DNA of 64,000 nucleotides from Pseudoips prasinana (GCA_951640165.1 OX621240.1:12164713-12228712); one strand, 5' to 3'. Shown: positions 11,906-22,365, counted from the stretch's first letter. Notes: generated by a model from the sequence alone, not told the origin. Numbers and translations are program-made.

Positions 11906-12715
11906 GCTATAATTAAAAAAATATTTATCGATTAAATCGAACTTATTGAGCTTAAAGGATAAATATGTTTATACAGACTTAACTAATTTTAAAACAATAT
12001 TTAGAGTTCATTTTCTACATCACTGTTGAATTGATTATGTAAACAATTCAAATCACAATGTTTATAGAAAGTTCGTTAGCAGGCTTAATTAATTCACTAA
12101 AATAATCAAGTTTGGCGTACATATTGTTCAAATACTATTCTGTTTACTCGGATCTAAGCATAGTTTAAACATAATTATAATGAATATGTATTGCTATTAA
12201 GACTTAAAGCAACTATATTATAATTCCATTCACGCGCCGGCACGTCGTTAATAATAATATCACAGAAAGAGAAATGTTGGAACATTTTAGTACGGCGGAT
12301 ATTATCAACTTTACAAATTCATTTTTTTGGGGTATGATGTATTTGCATATTTTATAGCGGCGTTGTTACTTAGAGGTAGACAGTGTTACGATGAAGTAGG
12401 TCAACAATAACGTTTACAACTTGTCAATGATATAGATATGCATAAATGCCAACATCGCTTGTATGTATCCAATCTTATAGTATATAGGTACAGAAGCTTA
12501 TAAGAAGAAGATATTTATTGTGCAACAGTTATTTATTATTCAATGGAATTTAAATAAAAACACAGTAGCATCCAAGCATATTAATATAGAATACAATACA
12601 ATAAATTACTATATTACTATATTTTATGATTACAATTTAATGGTATGTACATGTGGTTCATGTACCCGTTAAGTTATTTATTACATGTAGTATGTATTCC
12701 AAATATATATATATA
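11906..12715. other. No gene seen
   Basis: AT-rich intergenic sequence without recognisable features. It ends in a short (AT)n run next to the SINE at 12719. Confidence 0.4.
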
Positions 12716-12718
12716 TTG

Positions 12719-13092
12719 ACTGCCTCGTTGGTCTAGCGGTAGCATGTTCAACCGCAGGTAATGAGGTCCTGGGTTCAAATCCCGGATCGGGCTAAAAAGT
12801 GATTTTGGGATTTTTCCGTAAAAAGAAATTTGTCAGTATCAGCCCGAAGTCTGGAAGTTGGCGGTATTCCACCCCCGTGCCTCGGAGAGCACGTAAAGCC
12901 GTCGGTCCTGTACCTGAACCCTTTCCGGTCGTGTCGCTAGGCGTCCCATCGGATCATGAGAGTGATGGAATAGAAAGTGCCCCTGTGTTTGCGCACACAC
13001 TTGTGCACTATAATATGTCCTGCGCAATTGCCTAGTCTGCATTAGGACTGCCCGCGCGCCGTGGCCGAAATTCGGTCGGGAGGACATCATTC
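12719..13092 (+). mobile_element. SINE A, best-preserved copy
   Basis: The head is tRNA-like, with an A box in TTGGTCTAGCGGTAGCATG and a B box in GGGTTCAAATCCC, the internal RNA polymerase III promoter pair. The body contains CCGAAGTCTGGAAGTTGGCG, GAGAGCACGTAAAGCCGTCG, CCCATCGGATCATGAGAGTG and GTTTGCGCACACACTTGTGC. The tail is CCGTGGCCGAAATTCGGTCG. Degraded copies at 15.4, 21.6, 26.0, 57.4 and 57.7 kb (minus) and 47.0 kb (plus) share these landmarks. Open frames inside it on either strand are not genes. Confidence 0.9.
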
Positions 13093-13129
13093 CAAGTATA
13101 TAAATAACATAATATAATTGCCTTATAAG

Positions 13130-13455
13130 AAGGCTCAAGGTCAAGAGCAATGGAGAGGATGCTCGGAGTATCCCTGCACGATCGAGTGCGAAAAGTCGAA
13201 ATCCGCAGGTGAACTAAAGCAACCGACGCATCCCGAAGAACAGCAAAACTGAAGTGGCAGTGGCACGTAGCTCATAGGATGGTTCTCGAGTGGCGACCAC
13301 GAACCGGAAGACGCAGAGGGGAGGCCCCTCACAAATTGGACCGACCATCTTATAAGGGTCGCAGGATGTCGTTGGATGTGGGCAGCGCAAGACCGGCAGT
13401 TGAGATGTTTGGGAAAGGCCTTTGTCGAGCAGTGGACGTCTTTCAGATATGATCT
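13130..13455 (+). pseudogene. RTE-type LINE 3' fragment (ORF2 C-terminus)
   Basis: The plus strand encodes AMERMLGVSLHDRVRKVEIR, then with shifts LKWQWHVAHRM and EWRPRTGRRRG. Next come RRMSLDVGSARPAVEMFGKG and GLCRAVDVFQI. This matches the conserved carboxy terminus of RTE-clade endonuclease/reverse transcriptases (MLGVxLxDR, LKWxWxGHVAR, WRPRxGKRxxGRP, FVQQWxSFG). An internal stop and frameshifts make it dead. Such 5'-truncated tails also occur at 22.3, 24.5, 36.6 (four copies) and 60.7 kb. Confidence 0.85.
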
Positions 13456-14205
13456 TGATTGTTTCTTACTAAGGAGCATACAGAAATAGTTCTAAACTAA
13501 CAAGAAATTGCGTAACTTAAACACAAGAAACATACTCAGCTGAATTGATAACATCCTTCTAATGCAGTTCGTTAAAATACATTTATTATGAATCTTTAAT
13601 ATGGAATTTAGATACACCGAAAGGTCATACTGCGATAGCTACGTAATTAAAAGCGAATATGAGCAGTGAAATTCGAATAAATATTACCGCCGACCCTTAG
13701 AAACTATGTTAAGACAAATCTCCGTTTAAAAACAACATTTTCAAATTCAGTTAAAACCACTGGGGAAATCGCGTAAAATTTGAATTAAGAACCTTCTCCT
13801 CTTTTCAAAATGGGTCAAAAATAAACAATATATTTTCGCTAAAACCATAACCATGTTACGGCTAGCCCCTATTTATTCAAAAAATAAACATACCCAACCT
13901 TTGTAAGTAGAGAATATCCATATACTTGTATTATTTTACCAAAATCCATTACAGTATACCTCAGGGAGTTCTTAGAACGCAAGACGGGTTGGATTGATCC
14001 TGAATGGATACAAAGTAAATACAAAATAGAGGATAAAATTTTGTAAGTAAATTCTGTTTTCAATGACTTTTTTGTTATGTGAATGAAATAAAGTGACCAA
14101 GCCATTATCATACTTATAAACTATTGAACGTATAAAAAGAATTTCACGAAACTTCTATCCGTCTATTAATATAAACTAATTATAAAAAAATTGGCTGCAT
14201 CGACA
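13456..14205. other. No gene seen
   Basis: AT-rich. A minus-strand frame at 13869-14111 has no domain I recognise. Confidence 0.4.
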
Positions 14206-14209
14206 TAAT

Positions 14210-14410
14210 AATAATAAATATCCTGGGACATCTGATCCCAAAATATGCTTGTACTATGGAAATCAGATAACTGATATACGACATATACTACTTTTTTTTG
14301 TAAATACATTCTTATATAGATAATAACACCCAGACTCAGGACACAAATATCTGTCCTGGGTGGAATCGAACCCACGACATCTGGCGTGAAAAGCAAGCAC
14401 GCCAACAGCG
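14210..14410 (-). mobile_element. SINE B copy
   Basis: Minus-strand copy with GGGTTCGATTCCACCCAGGA (B box) followed by ATATTTGTGTCCTGAGTCTG. It has the T-rich middle and ends with TTTGGGATCAGATG and TCCCAGGATATT. The head continues into the TGGCGTGAAAAGCAAGCACG segment, giving a longer head than the copy at 8.1 kb. Confidence 0.8.
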
Positions 14411-14539
14411 TCCATAAATCGCTTTATCCATTTAAGAGTTACCAGAAGTAGAATGCTATAGAAAATAGTACTAACTTTTATGATACTAGTTTTTAGTCGG
14501 GACTAAAAATACAAATATTATAAAAATACGTATCTAGTG

Positions 14540-14820
14540 TTGGTCTAGTGGTTAGTGACCCTGCCTACTAAGCCATAGGTCGTGGGTTCGATCTCCATCC
14601 AGGACAATTTTTTGTGTGATGAACACTATAATCTTACTGTTCACGCATGTAACTTTCATTACATGCGTGACGCTACACGTGACCAAAGGGCTGGCCGATA
14701 TTTTGGACAGCGTTTAAGCATTGCCATCCAGCGTGGCAATGCGGCCAGCATTCTGGGCACGATGCTCAAAGGCGATACCGAAGTTTTTTCCGACGCCCAA
14801 AGATGAGACCTTTATATAAC
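14540..14820 (+). mobile_element. SINE B head joined to a LINE coding tail
   Basis: The first ~80 bp are a tRNA-like head: A box in TTGGTCTAGTGGTTAGTGAC, B box in GTGGGTTCGATCTCCATCCA. At about 14640 the sequence changes to a GC-rich plus-strand frame containing ATRDQRAGRYFGQRL, SIAIQRGNAASILGTML and a stop at 14806. This resembles the extreme carboxy terminus of a LINE polyprotein. A tRNA head fused to a LINE-derived tail is how many SINEs are built, but here it may simply be two adjacent insertions. The frame is not an independent gene. Confidence 0.6.
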
Positions 14821-15420
14821 AATATGTATATATTTAATTTTAATTTAAATATAAGTATATATTTTTAGTACTTAGTTTTACGTTTCTTTAGTTGATAATT
14901 TAAGTTATTTTAATAATAATTGTCAATCATTCATAAACTGTTATAATATATTTGTAAAACTTTCATTTGATTCTTAATTTATCTATATATTTAGAAATAT
15001 ATACGTATCAGTTGTCTCGTTTCCATAGTACAGGCTCTAGTAAGAGATCTGTTGGCAATGTGTTAATTGTCCCAAGATATATATTTATAAGCAAAGTGCT
15101 CTGACTTTAAACCCACGCGGCAGATAGATACTTATTCATGTCGTCCTCAGTCTAGGTGTGCTATTTTAATAATAATTAATTCCTAAAAATATTATTAAGT
15201 TGCTGTACCGGCGAACTTGTAATATTTTTATAATTTTAATGCATTATATTTCATACAAACCTTCTTCTATTAATAACAAACAGAAAACAGAAAGATTTAT
15301 CCATCCGTTTGTTTTCTATATAAATTTAATTTTGCTGTTTACCAGAATCCTGAAAAAATGTGTTCTTGACTACTATGTGTAATTAGTCAAGAACACATGT
15401 TTTGAAAACATTCAAAGTTT
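14821..15420. other. No gene seen
   Basis: Very AT-rich. Around 15343-15395 the sequence TGTTCTTGACTAC...TAGTCAAGAACACATG forms a short hairpin. No supported gene. Confidence 0.4.
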
Positions 15421-15424
15421 CAGG

Positions 15425-15672
15425 ACATATCACAGTTCAGGGGTGTGTGCGCAAACATAGGTGCTGTCTCAGCATTCCCTCACCATCATAACTCAACGAG
15501 CAGGCTTTCTGACAAGACCGAAGAGGGTTCAGGCGGAGGACCGAAAGCTTTATGTGCTCTCCGGCGAGTGCACGTACAGCACACTTCCAGACCCCGAGCG
15601 GCTACTGAGTGTATTTCTTGGTAGGTAAACCCCAATAACACTTTTAGAACCGACCGGGAATTTGAACCCGGG
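15425..15672 (-). mobile_element. SINE A copy, degraded
   Basis: Minus-strand copy. GTGTGTGCGCAAACATAGG marks the distal body and ATGTGCTCTCCGGCGAGTGC the middle. CCGGGAATTTGAACCCGGGA is the reverse complement of the B-box region, at about 15654-15673. Strongly diverged. Confidence 0.7.
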
Positions 15673-15940
15673 ACTTCTTTTTCTGAGATATAAAGATTCA
15701 GTCTAAAAATTCATTCGACACATTGGACTACTGCTGTCTTTTATGTGGGTCTTGTTCCAAGCGGATCTTGTTTTAAGCGAATCTCGTTTCAGTCAAGATT
15801 AGTATGAACCATGTAATATATTACGTGATCTATGAATCTGGGCAACCGTAACTGAAAAACTTTTCATACTTTAAAGAACTTTAACATGTACTGTGTTTAT
15901 AATTAAAGCGAATAAATTACAATCAGCTGAAGCACATGTA

Positions 15941-16075
15941 CAGACGCCAGCACATCAAGCTACCCCAATCTGTCAAATTTCCCCAATTGGAAGTGAACCT
16001 TATACTTATGTGATAAAGTAGAAAATCTATAAAAGAATTTTGACAGATTGGGCTAGCTGGATGTGCTGGCGTCTG
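15941..16075. mobile_element. TA-flanked MITE, CAGACGCC family, copy 1
   Basis: A 135-bp element. The left end CAGACGCCAGCACATCAAGC pairs with the right end, which reverse-complements to CAGACGCCAGCACATCCAGC. The terminal inverted repeats run about 40 bp, with TA directly outside both ends (15939-15940 and 16076-16077). CAG-type ends with TA duplication point to Tc1/mariner-type mobilisation. The core holds AGTGAACCTTATACTTATGT and TGATAAAGTAGAAAATCTAT. A second copy lies at 20184-20313. Confidence 0.85.
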
Positions 16076-16567
16076 TACAATGGCCTAATCTTATTTTTAC
16101 TTTGCAAACCAACTTCAGTTATAAAGTTTCGTGAGTACATTAAGCTCCTTTAATATTAACAAGCTGTTTGTTCTATTTTTGTTCTACAAACAAACACAAT
16201 ATATTCTATAGAATATAGCAAAACATAGTATGATCTGCTCATACGCGCCAACCACATACCACAAACTTTGCCAATTTACTTGAATTATGGAGTGACAATG
16301 AGAAAAGTTTTGTTATGATCACTTGTTTCTATAAATAAAGATATTATTTGTTACTTTAATGAGAAAATTAAAATTGTGTAGAACATTTTTCGGGTACAAT
16401 ATAACAGTTTATAATAATTTACTGTCTCATTGGTCAAGCGGTCTAGTTCGAGCGCAGATATTATAGATATTAGCCTAGAGGGTTATCTTGTAAAGTTTGT
16501 AACAATTGGAAAACATCTGCCGTGATACCTAGTTAACTGTATTAGCAGTTAGGTTTGTCTTTTTTTC
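16076..16567. other. No gene seen; short SINE A-like head
   Basis: AT-rich. At 16427-16470 TGTCTCATTGGTCAAGCGGT resembles a degraded tRNA-like head of SINE A without a body. Confidence 0.4.
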
Positions 16568-16790
16568 TTTATTTATCGCATGGGCAGTGGTTACCCTGGT
16601 GTCAGAGTTGTTAAAGCCGCCCAGTAGGCCTCTGGCGATAGACTTGTCGACTGTTGTCTAATGACAACAACCGGGACCGACAAATTAACGTGCCCTCTGA
16701 AACACGGAGACGCTCAGAAATTGAACCATTTTAACGGTCACCCATCTATGATCTGACCGCGTGCCTAGGTGTTTACCTCGAGGATCACTT
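16568..16790 (-). mobile_element. SINE-like repeat D copy
   Basis: On the minus strand it reads GTTCAATTTCTGAGCGTCTC, TGTCGGTCCCGGTTGTTGTC, AGACAACAGTCGACAAGTCT, GGCCTACTGGGCGGCTTTAA and CTCTGACACCAGGGTAACCA, ending GCCCATGCGATAAATAAAG. Copies with the same order are at 41765-41970, 46915-47045, 59890-60010 and 60215-60345. The 3' end in (TAAG/TAAA) repeats indicates a retroposon. Confidence 0.75.
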
Positions 16791-18495
16791 ACGAATCGGC
16801 GAATGCAACTGGCAGCGCCTGTAAGTTTTGTAATTACGGATGAAGTGCAGAACAAAGACTATGCCCCACTAAGTGAGAAGTTAAAGTCAAATATAGGGAA
16901 TATAAAATATTTATATTTTTTCTATTTCAATAATGATTTGGAAGAACTCATTTTCAAGGTTGTCCAGATTTATCACCTAAGCTCTACTTAAATTCTTTTT
17001 ATTTTGCACCAGATTTTTCCACCAGTATTCCTTATATCATATACTTATAGTTTTAAAAGTCTGACTGCTGACCACACTTGGTAAAAAGAAATAAACAAAG
17101 CTTTCTATTGCCGAGTTGAATCTACGCTCCAGCTTTAATAAAATGTTAAAGACTTAGATACTTCCTACATGAATCAACACTTCTTTGAGTTCAGAAACTT
17201 TGCGAAACTTCAATACAGTTCTAAAACCACAAACACGGTAAGTTTTCAGCGGCTATTCGACTTAAAATAGGACAATGTTAGACGTAATAGTTATTCCGTT
17301 TGCTGCAATTACGCCAAAAGCCATTGTATAACTGATACCACTTAATGTATTATTTAAATTACAAAAAACACACAATGCGTTCTTACATGTAGCTCAGTTC
17401 TCATGCATATTTATTTAGATCAACTGCTACCTAATCATTATAATAATGTGGTTACTTGGCTTAAGTTCTATATCAAGATGAGTCACGTGTGGTGACCGTC
17501 TTATAGTAGTGATGATAGCAGATGATTTATGCCCACGTATATTTCACGTCACATTTAGTTGGCTTACAGATGTAATATTAAATTGAAAAAAATCGGCATA
17601 GGCTCACCACTTGGATTACGATTGTTTAATGTAATACCGGTACTGTAGAAACAAGATCATAAACAAAGTTAAACTACTTTTGGAACCATGGTATTGCATT
17701 CTAGACATGAAAAACTCAATATTTCTCTAAAGCATTGTTCTATTTACAGTTAATTGCCCAAATAAAATGTGAATCGGATTAAATCAATTTCGAGGGTTCG
17801 GACTTTTTACATTTCTACGCATTTATTTTGTGGGCAGTCAATAAAAACTCTTCTAACTGCTGGTAAACTAGAAATAAAACTTCGTTTTAATGCTCGTGCA
17901 ATCGGGATTGCACGTTTTCTACTTTCTATGGGGCTATGTGAAACCTCGAGTCTATGCAGACAAATCACAGCCAACTGCCGCCCTAAAAGCCAAAATAATT
18001 CGCGTTCATCGTGAAATTGAATTGAAATTTGCCACCTAGATACACCACCTACAGCAGTTTCATGGCGGACATTAGGCTGAAATTTTAATACATACAACAA
18101 ATATCTTTAAAAAAAATATAATAAAAAATTGTGTACAACACATTTAAACAGGATGTTCTATATCATTTCGAATTTCGAGCGTTCTCAACGTACGTAATAC
18201 TAGAGATGGGCAACATAATCAACTTAAGTAACATTCAGGATATATACAAAAATAGAATCAAGTGCTATTAAATGTTTATTGGGGAGATTATGCTGGCAAT
18301 CTCTTTAGTTTATATAGAGGTAGGTAACATATTTTATATGCCCCAATTACCGTTGTTTAAATAAATACAAACAGAAGGTTTTGTATCTTCAAAAGGACAC
18401 AGTGATTTTTTCGTTTTCTACGTACACAGAGACGAAAGATTTAAACACGATCAGATCAACAGCTAGCCGGAGTTCGCTAAACTGGAATCTATCTT
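16791..18495. other. No gene seen
   Basis: AT-rich. The segment 17800-18080 is moderately richer in GC and open in both directions for 80-97 codons. It contains neither recognisable domains nor good splice sites. TGCAATCGGGATTGCA at about 17897 is a short palindrome-like stretch. Confidence 0.35.
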
Positions 18496-18496
18496 A

Positions 18497-18815
18497 TCTA
18501 TACATATAATAAAATCGTAGGAAAGTCAAAACTGTACATTGAATTTTTTTTAAAGGATACTTGGGGCGTAATCTACAATCGATATCAAAGCCAAAAATAT
18601 AGTTTTTAGAATTTTTGTCTGTGTGTTTGTTTGTCTGTATGTATGTCCGGGCTAAACTCCAAAAATACTGCATGGATATACATCAAATTTTGCATGAATA
18701 TTACTAACAGGTCGGGTCAACATACAGGCCACACATTATCACGCTATCACCTACGGGGGAGGGGCTGTGATAATTTATAAAAGTTAACGCGGGTAAAACC
18801 GCGGGGCACAGCTAG
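18497..18815 (+). mobile_element. Non-autonomous Helitron, complete
   Basis: It begins TCTATACATATAATAAAATC after an A and ends GGCACAGCTAG before a T. The 3' terminus is preceded by a hairpin CGCGGGTAAAACCGCG. TC at the start, a hairpin plus CTAG at the end, and insertion between A and T without duplication are the Helitron hallmarks. The interior (319 bp total) holds TGTGTTTGTTTGTCTGTATG and has no coding capacity, so it would depend on a Rep/helicase protein from elsewhere. Confidence 0.85.
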
Positions 18816-18819
18816 TGAA

Positions 18820-19552
18820 AAATTATGTTGTTTATTTTGAGTATTTATTTCATATTCTTTGTCAAAGGAAAGTTTACCGAAGTTTGTCTCCTCTCACAAT
18901 ATAACATCTTATGTTGACTTTCACACTGATCGGATTATGAAAGAAACGTCTAAAAGATTTTTAGTTATGAAGAAAAATAATAAGGTGGACTTTAAAATGT
19001 TTGATATGTTATGGAAAATGGTTAGAGGCTTGCTAAAATAGCTGTAGATTTTAGTGAAATAACGTGTGTTCTATTTTCTTTATGAACATTTCTAGATTCA
19101 AAATTACTATCAAGGCTCTAAACAATTACAGATAACCAGTATCAATTTCAAAGCAAGAAGAAGTTGTGTTCTATTTCAAAGCCTTAAGTAAGTTAAATAT
19201 CCTAACAATTTAGGATTGTTTTCAGTGTATGTCTTAACTATACGCGTGTATATTTACGATTCACAGCCAATGTTTGCGCACCCGTCTTACTTTAAAGATC
19301 AGAATGGTACGTATCTTGTTGTACTTATTTATACAAATTTATTACAACTACGTATGCAAAGTGAGAGCTGTAATAGATGACGGAATTAATAGCTAAGAAT
19401 AATCTTGATTAAACTACCTTTACTTTCTAAATTATAAGAAACATCACAAAAATTTAGAAATATGCAATGATTGTGCGGTACACTGGGCAGATTCTAATGG
19501 GCTGGCAATCGCAGTATGATGGTCATATTTCACTGAGATGCAACTGCCGTTC
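18820..19552. other. No gene seen
   Basis: AT-rich intergenic DNA. A 60-codon plus frame at 18859 is not supported by any motif. Confidence 0.4.
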
Positions 19553-19555
19553 TTA

Positions 19556-20008
19556 GACCACCTACGCACTCTGCGGCCAGCCGCAATGCGGCCAGCCGTG
19601 TGGCTGACCGTACTCAGATATTTGTACGAGAAAGTAGTTTTTATTCGCATTGGGATGCGGCAGCCGGTCAGCAATATTGATTGCTGACGGCTGACCGCAT
19701 TCCGGCTAAGGCTCAATTTACACTGCCGCGGAATGGAATGGAAGCCAATTTTTGCAACAAATTGTACATAGCATAATGAACTCTATGTCTCTTTCGTAAG
19801 ATACAATCTAAAATTTTCGAAATTAGAAGTCGCGCGTCTTGCGGGGAAATCTCGAGCATTCGCCTGTTCATTCGCTCGTATTTGGATTGTATCTTACACA
19901 ATTGACATAGAGTTCATTATGCTTTGCATAATTTTGTTGCAGAAATTTGCTTGCATTCCATTCCGCGGCGGTGTAAATTGTGCCTAACGGCATAGTGCGT
20001 AGGAGGTC
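19556..20008. mobile_element. Outer MITE with TTA duplication, split by a second MITE
   Basis: The left end GACCACCTACGCACTCTGCG matches the right end, which reverse-complements to GACCTCCTACGCACTATGCC. TTA lies directly outside both (19553-19555 and 20009-20011). The arms continue through GCAATGCGGCCAGCCG and its partner CGGCTGACCGCATTCCGG. Removing the inner element and one TAA leaves about 175 bp. TTA/TAA duplications point to PIF/Harbinger-type mobilisation. Confidence 0.8.
19710..19984. mobile_element. Inner MITE with TAA duplication
   Basis: A 275-bp element inserted in the outer MITE. The left end GGCTCAATTTACACTGCCGC pairs with the right end, whose reverse complement is GGCACAATTTACACCGCCGC. 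TAA flanks both sides (19707-19709 and 19985-19987). The imperfect arms exceed 90 bp, including GGAATGGAATG, CATAATGAACTCTATGTC and GTAAGATACAATC against their complements. Frames crossing it are not genes. Confidence 0.85.
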
Positions 20009-20183
20009 TTAGGTAAGCATTCTATCGGACTGACTTCTACGCCCGCCACGGTATGAGAAAGTGGTGATTCGTTGCTGTCGGCCGCACAGCATTTATATAC
20101 TAAGTTTACACAATAATAAGGCCAAAGACGTATTCTATACGGTGTAAAGAGGTATGATTTACCTCACTTAATCCTATATTATC

Positions 20184-20313
20184 CAGACGCCAGCACATCA
20201 AGCTACTCAATATGACAAATTTCCCCAATTGAAAGTGAACCTAATGCTTTTGTGATAAAGTTGAAAATCTATAAAATAAATTTGACATATTGGGTAGCTG
20301 GATGTGCTGGCGT
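20184..20313. mobile_element. CAGACGCC MITE, copy 2 (degraded)
   Basis: It shares CAGACGCCAGCACATCAAGC, the TTTCCCCAATTGAAAGTGAA core and GCTGGATGTGCTGGCGT with the copy at 15941. The right end has lost its final CTG and the TA flank, so it is an older or damaged copy. Confidence 0.75.
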
Positions 20314-20609
20314 ACCCAACAGACGAGAAAAGGTAAACAATAATCTCCGAACTAGGTTATAGTTCGTTACATCATCTACAAACACATATTCATGAACTGG
20401 TTAAAAGTCTGTCTCATAAAATACTGTACGTTGTATGGTATAAGCAATTTTTCCAGTCGCCAAAGGGTAATCGATTCTGCTACATATGAACTTGACTGTA
20501 ACATAACTCATTAATCATCGCCTGTTAACTTTATAAAGACCAGGGGTTTGACGCGGATTGGGAGGGCATTGATTTTCATGCGATAGCTGTCGGTATTTTG
20601 TTTTAAATT
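20314..20609. other. No gene seen
   Basis: Ordinary AT-rich sequence with no recognised repeat or coding signal. Confidence 0.4.
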
Positions 20610-21050
20610 TACACTGATACCTTGATATTCCCGGATGAAAGTAGGTATATATACCTTCTCGATTAAATCATCGGTATAAATTAAATCATCGGTATAACTT
20701 AGGTACTTACTTACACCAAACCACTGATTGAACAAACTGATTAATATTTTAATAGATAGTTTTATTATTTTTGGATGAAATCTATTATAGATTGTGAAAC
20801 ACAAAGATTTGCTGGATAATTTAATATTAATTTAATTTTACAATTAAATATTCAAATTTATATATGGCTCCTTTTAAACTTCAGGTAAATGATTGTGTGG
20901 AACACACACAATTGTTTGAATTTAAAACTGATATTCCTGTATGAAAGTATACTTTCTCGATTCAATCATCAGTATTAGCTTACAAACACCAAACCACTGA
21001 TCAAACAAACTGAAAAATATTTTTATATAATAGTTTGATTGTTTTTAAAT
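20610..21050. repeat. Diverged direct duplication
   Basis: Segment 20610-20785 and segment 20925-21050 share several blocks in the same order. These are CCGGATGAAAGTA / CTGTATGAAAGTA, CTTCTCGATTAAATCATCGG / CTTTCTCGATTCAATCATCA, ACACCAAACCACTGATTGAA / ACACCAAACCACTGATCAAA, then CAAACTGA and TAGTTTTATT / TAGTTTGATT. In the first copy the ATTAAATCATCGGTATAA block is itself doubled. An old local duplication or two copies of an unnamed repeat. Confidence 0.6.
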
Positions 21051-21060
21051 AAATATTTGT

Positions 21061-21138
21061 TCTGTGCAGATACGAACCTGAAACGTAAAGGCGTAACGAT
21101 ATTGGCTAGGCGTCCACCTTAACCACTATACCTTATGT
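21061..21138 (-). mobile_element. tRNA-like SINE head
   Basis: On the minus strand GGTATAGTGGTTAAGGTGGA resembles an A box region and CAGGTTCGTATCTGC a B box, about 50 bases apart. The sequence does not fold convincingly as a functional tRNA and lacks a clear acceptor stem, so it is read as a SINE head. Confidence 0.5.
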
Positions 21139-21580
21139 GCAATCACATTGTTTTGCAACTAAAAATAAAGTTGACCTAGTTCCAAATGTCATCAGGACTG
21201 TTCACTTTTTATTGAACCCAGCTAAATCCTTAAATCTTCCCAAAAAAACGGAGCAGCTTTTTTGTTAATTTCAATTCCCAGCCAAATTTCTTCGGAAATC
21301 GTTTTTCATTTGTAAAGGTCGCACAAACATTATCGGATTAAAGTCCAATGTTTTATGTTGGAAGTTGATAAATTTACCCCTTGTATTCTCTATATGCAAG
21401 TTGTATCTATTGATTGCTTCGTAATAGCATATGCTAGTTCTCTCTGGATTAGACTCTCTGGAAATCAGCAAAGCGGCTTGCCGGTGGACTTACCGACTCG
21501 AAATCAGTGTATAAGTGCATAACTAGAACCTGATACAAAATTATTACTTTACGTAAAAAACTACATTTAAGATTCACCAA
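21139..21580. other. No gene seen
   Basis: AT-rich sequence; a 66-codon minus frame has no recognisable domain. Confidence 0.4.
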
Positions 21581-21582
21581 AG

Positions 21583-21646
21583 ATTTAGTTTTAACATTTT
21601 ATATTTTTTTATAATTAATAAAAAATATAAAATGTTAAAACTAAAT
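21583..21646. repeat. Perfect 27-bp inverted repeat (hairpin)
   Basis: ATTTAGTTTTAACATTTTAT continues into a T run and is mirrored by ATAAAATGTTAAAACTAAAT, with about 10 bases (around TATAATTA) between the arms. It directly abuts the distal end of the SINE at 21648. Confidence 0.85.
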
Positions 21647-21647
21647 C

Positions 21648-22072
21648 TGTCCTCCCGATCGAACTTCGGCCACGGCGGCTAATCTCAATAGAGACTAATC
21701 AATTTCGCAGGACATATTAAACAGTTACGGTAATCGAGGCAAAAGACGTGTGCAACGATCGTGACAAATGGAAATCCGTAGTCTCTGCCTACCCCTCTGG
21801 GAAACAGGCGTGAGTCTATGTATGTATGTATATTAAAGTGCACAAATGTGTGCGTAAACATAGGGGAAATTTCTATTCCATCACTCTCATGATCCGATGG
21901 GATGACAGTGACACGACCGAAAAGATTTGAGGTACAGGACCGGGTGTAATACCGCCAACTCGCAGACTTCTGGCTAATACTGAAATTTTTTTTTTACGTA
22001 AAAAATCCCAATCGCTTTTTAGCCCGACCCGGGATTTGAACACAGGAACCCCTAGACCAACGAGGAATTTTA
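21648..22072 (-). mobile_element. SINE A copy interrupted by repeat E
   Basis: Minus-strand copy. Its distal end is CCCGATCGAACTTCGGCCAC. The middle is TCATGATCCGATGGGATGAC and GTACAGGACCGGGTGTAATA. The B-box region is CCCGACCCGGGATTTGAACA, and ACCCCTAGACCAACGAGG is the head. A 109-bp foreign segment sits at 21722-21830. Without it the SINE reads continuously across CAGGACATATTAAAGTGCAC. Confidence 0.85.
21722..21830 (+). mobile_element. Repeat E inserted in SINE A
   Basis: The segment is flanked on both sides by TATTAAA (21715-21721 and 21831-21837), a 7-bp target duplication. It contains AACGATCGTGACAAATGGAA, TAGTCTCTGCCTACCCCTCT and CAGGCGTGAGTCTATGTATG, ending in a TATG microsatellite. 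A reversed copy with the same landmarks lies at 42350-42465. Confidence 0.8.
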
Positions 22073-22257
22073 TAGAGAGTAATGGAATTAAAAATAAATT
22101 CCGTCCACCGTCTAATTTCCTTCGTTCGCCTTCATTGATCGCTAATTCAGCACTACTAATTTAAACTTGTTAAATTAGTTTTTCAATCATTATTCAACAA
22201 ACACACCAGCTGTCCAAGATGCCTTATTCATTCTACATTTAAATTCATTTATCCGTA

Positions 22258-22365
22258 TGCGATGCTCGATGTGGGTAGCGCAAAAGCGGCAATTGTGGAG
22301 GTCTTTGGGGGAGGGCTTTGTCCAGCAGTAGGCATCTTTTGTCTGAAATGATTATGATGGCCCGA
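22258..22365 (+). mobile_element. RTE-type LINE tail, very short
   Basis: GCGATGCTCGATGTGGGTAG, CAATTGTGGAGGTCTTTGGG and GGGCTTTGTCCAGCAGTAGG, then CATCTTTTGTCTGAAATGAT, are the last ~100 bp of the RTE family seen at 13.1 kb. The polypeptide tail (WxSxGExFVQQWxxF) is degraded beyond reading. Confidence 0.7.

Noticed and set aside
12721..12795. A functional tRNA gene
   Set aside because: A and B boxes are present, but the acceptor stem does not pair and a shared SINE body follows directly. Several other copies have the same body.
12839..13150. 103-codon minus-strand gene
   Set aside because: It is the antisense of SINE A and is not conserved among the other copies.
17769..18100. Overlapping 81- and 97-codon frames as an exon
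   Set aside because: Open on both strands but without domain, splice signals or biased codon use; likely chance in a GC-richer stretch.
19444..19901. 90- and 62-codon minus frames
   Set aside because: Both cross the terminal repeats of the nested MITEs, so they are accidental.
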